The notes under the pieces were generated by a model. That model searched no databases. It saw nothing but the letters and a program-made list of their open reading frames with translations, and was not told where the DNA came from. 10,702 bases of DNA, taken from the NCBI GenBank assembly GCA_038248505.1, contig JBBRXJ010000102.1, positions 1-10,702 on the forward strand, written 5' to 3'. Origin of the DNA: JBBRXJ01 sp038248505 (lineage in GTDB: Bacteria; Bacteroidota; Bacteroidia; Bacteroidales; JBBRXJ01). The position numbers were made by a program, and so were the translations under genes. Shown piece by piece: positions 6,751-10,702 of the stretch (position 1 is the first letter of the stretch; every line of letters starts with the position of its first letter).

Positions 6751-7487
6751 TGAGAAGGCAGCGGGCATCAGAATATTATTCATTAGGACTTTTGGTTCTC
6801 ATTATGGCCATAGGCACCCTAGGCTACATCTTTATTGAAGGATGGAATATTCGCGACTCCTTTTTTATGACCGTTATTACCATTGCCACCGTTGGTTTTA
6901 GTCAGGTTCACACACTTTCAAATGCAGGTATGTGGTTCACCTCCTTCCTTATCATTATTAGTTTTGGTATATTTGCCTATGCAATTACATCATTATCGAG
7001 ATTTGTAGTTGATGGGGTTGCAAATAATTATTTTAGAGACAGAATAGTGAAACAACAAATTGAGAAACTGAGTAGTCACGTAATAATATGTGGCTATGGA
7101 AGAAATGGCATGCAAGCCACAAAAGAGCTTATTGATCATAAAATTCCAGTAGTTGTTATTGAAAAAAATATTGCCGTTGCGAATCAATTAAGAGACAATA
7201 CTGATATTTTAGTGATTACAGGTGACGCCATTCATGACGAAATCTTATTGGCAGCCAACATAAAAACCGCCAGAGCATTAATAACATCTCTCCCAGCCGA
7301 TGCCGATAATTTATTTGTAGTTGTTTCAGCCCGCCAGTTAAATCCACACCTTATTATTAATAGTAGAGTAACAGATGAAAATTCAGATCGGAAACTGAGA
7401 AGTGCAGGGGCCACCAATATAATTATACCGGACAAACTAGGCGGACGACGTATGGCTCGCTTAGTTTCACAGCCAGACTTTGTATAA
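6750..7487 (+). CDS. Potassium channel with RCK/TrkA-N domain, truncated by a nonsense codon
   Basis: An inner-membrane two-TM potassium channel subunit. TM1 is at about residues 8-28, and the pore loop 33-50 carries the selectivity filter T47-V48-G49-F50 within TIATVGFSQ. TM2 is at about 58-82. The cytosolic RCK N-terminal (TrkA-N, Rossmann) domain starts near residue 108 with GYGRNG at 115-120, and the acidic E138 ends strand 2 (VVVIEKN). It then runs through the IIIPDKLGGRRMARLV segment to the stop. The open part is 245 residues, whereas the family is usually about 330-340. The stop TAA at 7485-7487 occupies a position where relatives have glutamate (PDxVEF), and the rest of the protein follows in the same frame, so this is a truncated gene. 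The start ATG at 6750 overlaps the DUF2851 stop (TAATG). Without RCK-C, regulation and octameric gating ring assembly are probably impaired. Confidence 0.82.
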   Translation: MRRQRASEYYSLGLLVLIMAIGTLGYIFIEGWNIRDSFFMTVITIATVGFSQVHTLSNAGMWFTSFLIIISFGIFAYAITSLSRFVVDGVANNYFRDRIVKQQIEKLSSHVIICGYGRNGMQATKELIDHKIPVVVIEKNIAVANQLRDNTDILVITGDAIHDEILLAANIKTARALITSLPADADNLFVVVSARQLNPHLIINSRVTDENSDRKLRSAGATNIIIPDKLGGRRMARLVSQPDFV

Positions 7488-7766
7488 TTCTTTGAATACC
7501 TTATGAATCAATCATCTACACACGTAACATTATCCGAAGTTGCCTGTCAGAACCTCTCCGCATCATTTATTTCAAAACCCATAGGCGACTTTGATATTCG
7601 CCGAAAAACTGGAGTTAACATAGTATGAATGAGAGGCAATGACAATCAATTTATTATAAATCCCTCACCCGATGTGGTACTTAAAACGAGCGACAAGGTT
7701 TTTGTACTAGGAACGGAAGATCAGATTAATAAATTCAAGGATTACATTTCAGGAAAACCCATATAA
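7485..7766 (+). pseudogene. Detached C-terminal RCK-C (TrkA-C) remnant of the potassium channel gene
   Basis: This continues the frame of the preceding channel and encodes its missing regulatory domain. After TAA (7485-7487) come FFEYLMNQ, then VTLSEVACQNLSASF and GDFDIRRKTGVNIV. A second in-frame stop, TGA (7626-7628), follows, then MRGNDNQFIINPSPD, KTSDKVFVLGTEDQI and a final TAA (7764-7766). These strings match the TrkA-C pattern closely. Without the two stops the gene 6750-7766 would encode 338 residues, the normal family length. Family expectation is Glu at the first stop and Gly at the second, so each fits a single G-to-T change (GAA to TAA, GGA to TGA). ATG codons at 7503 and 7629 follow each stop, so reinitiation is conceivable but unlikely. 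Sequencing error is the main alternative. Confidence 0.85.
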
Positions 7767-7807
7767 TGAGAGTTTTAGATTATTGGGTTTTAAATTTAAA
7801 CCTTTGC

Positions 7808-7840
7808 TTGTTGCTTAAATGGAAAAAAATAATAACTTTG
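7808..7840 (+). promoter_or_regulatory. Promoter for rpsO
   Basis: TAACTTTG at 7833-7840 is a full match to TAnnTTTG. TTGTTG at 7808-7813 offers a -33 element, with 19 nt between the second TTG and the -7 box. The expected start is near 7846, giving a leader of about 45 nt before the rpsO ATG. No good Shine-Dalgarno sequence is visible, as is usual in this phylum. Confidence 0.6.
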
Positions 7841-7891
7841 TCGTCTTCTAAATAAAAAAATTTAGTACTCATTATTAAATAGTTAACTAGA

Positions 7892-8161
7892 ATGCAACTT
7901 ACAGCAGAAAAAAAGAAAGAAATTTTTGCGCAGTACGGCCAATCTGCAAGCAACACTGGAACTGCCGAAGCGCAGATCGCTATGTTCACCTTCAGAATTA
8001 ATCACCTTACTCAACATCTGAATACAAACAAGCAAGACTTTAGCACGCAGCGCGCACTTCTAAAACTTGTTGGTAAGAGAAGACGTCTTCTCGATTACCT
8101 CAAGAAAAAAGATATTACTCGATACAGAGCAATCATTAAAGCTGAGAGTATCAGAAAATAA
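7892..8161 (+). CDS. rpsO: 30S ribosomal protein S15
   Basis: An 89-residue ribosomal protein, the normal length. It binds the central domain of 16S rRNA early in 30S assembly and contributes to a bridge with the 50S subunit. Nearly the whole sequence follows the family: GTAEAQIAMFTFRINHLTQHL (residues about 23-43), the RALLKLVGKRRRLLDYLKKKD block (about 54-74) and a basic end RYRAIIKAESIRK. The 'TFRINHLT' variant is typical of Bacteroidota. It has its own promoter candidate and is followed by a strong terminator, then pnp, the conserved rpsO-pnp order. S15 autoregulates in E. coli; I see no leader pseudoknot here that I can support. Confidence 0.97.
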   Translation: MQLTAEKKKEIFAQYGQSASNTGTAEAQIAMFTFRINHLTQHLNTNKQDFSTQRALLKLVGKRRRLLDYLKKKDITRYRAIIKAESIRK

Positions 8162-8165
8162 CATT

Positions 8166-8195
8166 AAAAAGGCAATCCCAGCATTGCCTTTTTTT
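8166..8195 (+). terminator. Intrinsic terminator between rpsO and pnp
   Basis: AAAAAGGCAAT (8166-8176) and ATTGCCTTTTT (8183-8193) form an 11-bp perfect stem with a 6-nt loop (CCCAGC), ending in a T tract to 8195. It starts 4 nt after the rpsO stop and ends 34 nt before the pnp start, so pnp depends on read-through or on a promoter of its own. Confidence 0.88.
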
Positions 8196-8229
8196 CTATT
8201 TATTAAGTACCTAATCAATCTATATTTAT

Positions 8230-10413
8230 ATGTTTAATGTAGTTCAAAAAACCATTGATATGGGTGATGGCCGTTCCATCATCATAGAAACCGGTAAGCT
8301 TGCTCGCCAAGCCGATGGTTCAGTAGTAATTAAAATGGGCAATACTTGGCTCATAGCCGCAGTAACTGCCGCTAAACATGCCAAAGAAAACGTTGACTTC
8401 ATGCCTCTCTCTGTTGAGTACAAAGAGAAATTTGCCTCAGCTGGTCGTATTCCTGGTAGTTTTACCAAACGCGAAGCACGACCTAGCGATAGCGAAATTC
8501 TTATTGCTCGATTAGTTGACCGTGCACTAAGGCCACTATTCCCTGCCGACTATCATGCTGAAACTTTTGTAACTATAAATCTAATAGCAGCCGACCGCGA
8601 TATACAACCTGACGCACTGGCTGGTTTAGCCGCTTCTGCTGCTTTATGTATTTCAGACATCCCTTTTCATGGCCCTATCTCAGAAGTTCGCGTGGGTCGT
8701 ATTAACGGAAAACTAAAAATTAACCCAAATTTCTCCGACAATACAAATATGGATATTGATATCATGGTTGCAGCAAGCTATGAAAATATTCTAATGATTG
8801 AAGGCGAAATGAGCGAAGTTTCAGAAGCCGAAATGCTTGAAGCAATTAATTTTGCTCATGCCGAGATTAAAAAGCATTGCAAAGTTCAAATGGAACTAAT
8901 GGAAGCTTTAGGCGTAAAAAAACGCGAGTATTCACATGAAACCAATGATGCCGATCTTAAAAAAGCATGCTGGGATTTCTGTCATGATAAATTATATCAA
9001 ATAGCCAAATCAGCTTCACCAAAGAAAGAAAGAAGCGATGCATTTCAAAATGTAAAAGACGAATTCATTGCTTCATTACCAGAAGAGGTGCGTGCAGCTA
9101 AAAAACCTATGATTGACAGATATTTTCACGATGTTGAGAAAGAGGCGGTACGTAACATGATGCTTAACGAAAGAATTCGTTTGGATGGTCGTAAAATGGA
9201 TCAAATTCGTCCTATTACATGCGATGTTGACTATTTACCTTCCGTTCATGGTTCGGCGCTATTTACACGTGGCGAAACCCAATCACTTACCACGGTTACC
9301 CTTGGTAGTAAGATGGACGAAAAAATTATTGATGAAGCTTTAATACAAGGTCACGATAAATTTTTACTTCACTACAATTTTCCACCATTTGCAACCAATG
9401 ATGCAAAAATGTCACGTGGCCTCAGCCGTCGTGAAATTGGTCATGGTAATCTTGCACATCGTGCTCTAAAAAGAATGCTGCCTGATCCAAAAACCAATCC
9501 ATATGCTATTCGTGTAGTTTCTGACATATATGAATCAAATGGTTCATCATCCATGGCTACTGTTTGTGCTGGTTCAATGGCACTCATGGATGCTGGAGTG
9601 AACATTAAAAAACATGTTTCGGGTATTGCCATGGGCTTAATAACCGACGATGTAGCGGGTAAAGGCGATTTCAAGAATGGTAAATATGCTGTTTTATCAG
9701 ATATTCTTGGTGACGAGGATCATTTGGGAGATATGGACTTTAAGGTTACTGGTACCATTGATGGTATTACCGCATGTCAGATGGACATTAAAGTTGAAGG
9801 TCTTACCCCAGAATTAATGATGGAAGCTTTAGAACAAGCTAAAAAAGGACGTTTACATATTCTTGGCAAACTACAAGAAGCAATTGCAGCACCACGTGCA
9901 GATGTTAAACCATACGCCCCACGTATTGCTAAAATGATGATTCCTAAAGATTTGATAGGTGCCATTATTGGCCCTGGTGGAAAAATCATCCAAGAAATGC
10001 AACGTGAAACCAACACCACTATAACTATTGAAGAAGTAGCAGAAGGCGGCTCTATTGATGTATTTGGTGATAATGCAGACTGTGTAAATGCAGCACTTGC
10101 ACGTATTCGTTCTATTGTTGCAGTTCCTGAAATAGGTACAGTTTACAAGGGTATTATTAAATCTATTGTTTCTTATGGTGCATTTGTTGAGATTATACCT
10201 GGCAAACAAGGATTATTACATATCTCTGAAGTAGATTGGACTCGCTTAAATAGAGTGGAAGACGTGCTTAAGGAAGGCGAAGAAGTTGAAGTTAAACTTC
10301 TCGAAATAGAAAAATCAAGCGGTAAACTCAAGTTAAGTCGTAAAGTTTTACTTCCTAAACCTGCAGGAGATTCTAAAAAACCAACTGAAGAAAATAACAA
10401 GCCAACTAATTAA
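8230..10413 (+). CDS. pnp: Polyribonucleotide nucleotidyltransferase (PNPase)
   Basis: A 727-residue trimeric exoribonuclease that degrades RNA 3'-to-5' by phosphorolysis, releasing nucleoside diphosphates, and can run in reverse as a polymerase. Domain order is complete: first RNase PH-like core (about 10-225), helical linker (about 225-320), second catalytic RNase PH-like core (about 330-545), KH domain (about 566-625, GxxG loop G581-PG-G584) and S1 domain (about 636-705). The tail is short and rich in Lys, Pro and Asn. The active-site block VHGSALFTRGETQS (339-352) and the metal-binding aspartates D495 and D501 in LGDEDHLGDMDF, equivalent to E. coli D486 and D492, are intact. The start is supported by the family opening MFNVVQKTIDMGDGRSI. 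The gene sits behind rpsO and its terminator. No clear terminator follows the stop. Confidence 0.97.
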   Translation: MFNVVQKTIDMGDGRSIIIETGKLARQADGSVVIKMGNTWLIAAVTAAKHAKENVDFMPLSVEYKEKFASAGRIPGSFTKREARPSDSEILIARLVDRALRPLFPADYHAETFVTINLIAADRDIQPDALAGLAASAALCISDIPFHGPISEVRVGRINGKLKINPNFSDNTNMDIDIMVAASYENILMIEGEMSEVSEAEMLEAINFAHAEIKKHCKVQMELMEALGVKKREYSHETNDADLKKACWDFCHDKLYQIAKSASPKKERSDAFQNVKDEFIASLPEEVRAAKKPMIDRYFHDVEKEAVRNMMLNERIRLDGRKMDQIRPITCDVDYLPSVHGSALFTRGETQSLTTVTLGSKMDEKIIDEALIQGHDKFLLHYNFPPFATNDAKMSRGLSRREIGHGNLAHRALKRMLPDPKTNPYAIRVVSDIYESNGSSSMATVCAGSMALMDAGVNIKKHVSGIAMGLITDDVAGKGDFKNGKYAVLSDILGDEDHLGDMDFKVTGTIDGITACQMDIKVEGLTPELMMEALEQAKKGRLHILGKLQEAIAAPRADVKPYAPRIAKMMIPKDLIGAIIGPGGKIIQEMQRETNTTITIEEVAEGGSIDVFGDNADCVNAALARIRSIVAVPEIGTVYKGIIKSIVSYGAFVEIIPGKQGLLHISEVDWTRLNRVEDVLKEGEEVEVKLLEIEKSSGKLKLSRKVLLPKPAGDSKKPTEENNKPTN

Positions 10414-10468
10414 TTATAAACAAATTGAACAAACCGTATTAAATAATAAGGTCTTACACTATATTATT

Positions 10469-10499
10469 ATCTAAATTTTATTAGATTTGTACGATCTAA
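10469..10499. repeat. Three alternating copies of a 6-mer (ATCTAA/TTAGAT/ATCTAA) over a promoter box
   Basis: ATCTAA (10469-10474), TTAGAT (10481-10486) and ATCTAA (10494-10499) form two competing inverted repeats that share the middle copy, with 6-nt and 7-nt spacers. The middle copy overlaps the -7 box candidate at 10482-10489. The arrangement could be an operator for a dimeric regulator. Confidence 0.5.
10482..10489 (+). promoter_or_regulatory. -7 box candidate for the lipoprotein gene
   Basis: TAGATTTG is a full match to TAnnTTTG. No TTG is seen at the expected -33 distance. Transcription would begin near 10495, giving a leader of about 58 nt that includes a tandem 8-bp repeat (TTGTAAAA twice, 10511-10526). 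The partial -33 region may indicate a regulated promoter. Confidence 0.45.
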
Positions 10500-10552
10500 A
10501 CGGCTTTTAATTGTAAAATTGTAAAACAAATAATCTATAAAAAACAACAACT

Positions 10553-10702
10553 ATGAAAAGATTCAACATCGCTTTAACAACCCTAGTTATAGCAGCCATT
10601 GTTCTCACAGGTTGTAAAGGGCTATCAAAAATGGCAGAAAATGCCAGCAACGTAAAATACACGGTAACCCCTAAAATCCTTGAAATGCATGGCGGTAAAG
10701 TA
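10553..10702 (+). CDS. Predicted lipoprotein, 3' part outside the window
   Basis: Only the first 50 codons are present. Residues 1-20 are a signal peptide (MKRFN, then a hydrophobic stretch), ending in the lipobox LTGC with the lipidated cysteine at C21. The mature part begins CKGLSKMAENASNVKYTVTP and continues to a KILEMHGGKV segment. That opening resembles a family of Bacteroidota envelope lipoproteins with 'LEMHGGKV'-type N-termini and a repeat-rich remainder, but I cannot name it with confidence. It is expected in the periplasm or anchored to a membrane. A promoter candidate with inverted repeats lies 64 bp upstream, and the gene is probably not co-transcribed with pnp. Confidence 0.75.
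   Translation, partial: MKRFNIALTTLVIAAIVLTGCKGLSKMAENASNVKYTVTPKILEMHGGKV

Noticed and set aside
7485..7628. Genetic-code reassignment (TGA read as glycine) or programmed stop read-through in the channel gene
   Set aside because: TGA stands where Gly is expected, as in the Gracilibacteria code, but a TAA in the same gene also needs explaining and TAA is the normal stop of every complete gene here. The long pnp and DUF2851 frames contain no in-frame TGA, so point nonsense mutations are simpler.
8221..8228. TATATTTA as a -7 promoter box for pnp
   Set aside because: It ends one base before the pnp ATG, so transcription would start inside the gene, and no TTG is found at the right distance upstream.
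9871..10209. 112-codon minus-strand open frame inside pnp
   Set aside because: It is antisense to the KH/S1 part of a highly conserved gene; its Cys/Asn/Thr-rich translation looks like a codon shadow.

Overview
The window reads as a chromosomal segment of an AT-rich Bacteroidota genome. The evidence is a type IX secretion (T9SS) C-terminal sorting domain on a large modular protein, a DUF2851 protein of the kind known from this phylum, a SiaB-like protein, TAnnTTTG-type -7 promoter boxes (the Bacteroidota primary sigma factor consensus), and almost no Shine-Dalgarno sequences before the starts. Every gene with a visible stop ends in TAA.

Layout. (1) 1-2521: a secreted T9SS protein whose 5' end is missing or broken. 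It has a Cys-containing 'YGDGICC' domain, seven propeller-type repeats, two FN3-like domains and a sorting domain, and is followed by a hairpin terminator. (2) 2687-4680: a two-gene forward unit encoding a putative manganese/metal transporter with a His-rich loop and a membrane-anchored GH23 lytic transglycosylase. (3) 4670-5188, reverse: a SiaB-family protein whose end overlaps the transglycosylase by 11 nt. (4) 5189-5484: a gene-free divergent intergenic region with opposed promoter candidates and a perfect 14-bp inverted repeat. (5) 5485-7766: DUF2851 followed, through a TAATG stop/start overlap, by an RCK-type potassium channel. The channel is interrupted by two in-frame stop codons, and its C-terminal regulatory domain is still recognisable beyond them. 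(6) 7808-10413: rpsO, an intrinsic terminator and pnp, the classic rpsO-pnp order. (7) 10414-10702: an intergenic region with overlapping inverted repeats on a promoter candidate, then the start of a lipoprotein gene cut by the window edge.

Most of this is conserved housekeeping and envelope content, and I see no mobile element, CRISPR array, tRNA or rRNA. The points most worth a second look are the two single-base nonsense codons in the potassium channel gene, the alternating 6-mer inverted repeats on the last promoter, the apparently leaderless DUF2851 promoter, the in-frame stop upstream of the T9SS gene, and DUF2851 itself as an uncharacterised family coupled to an ion channel gene.
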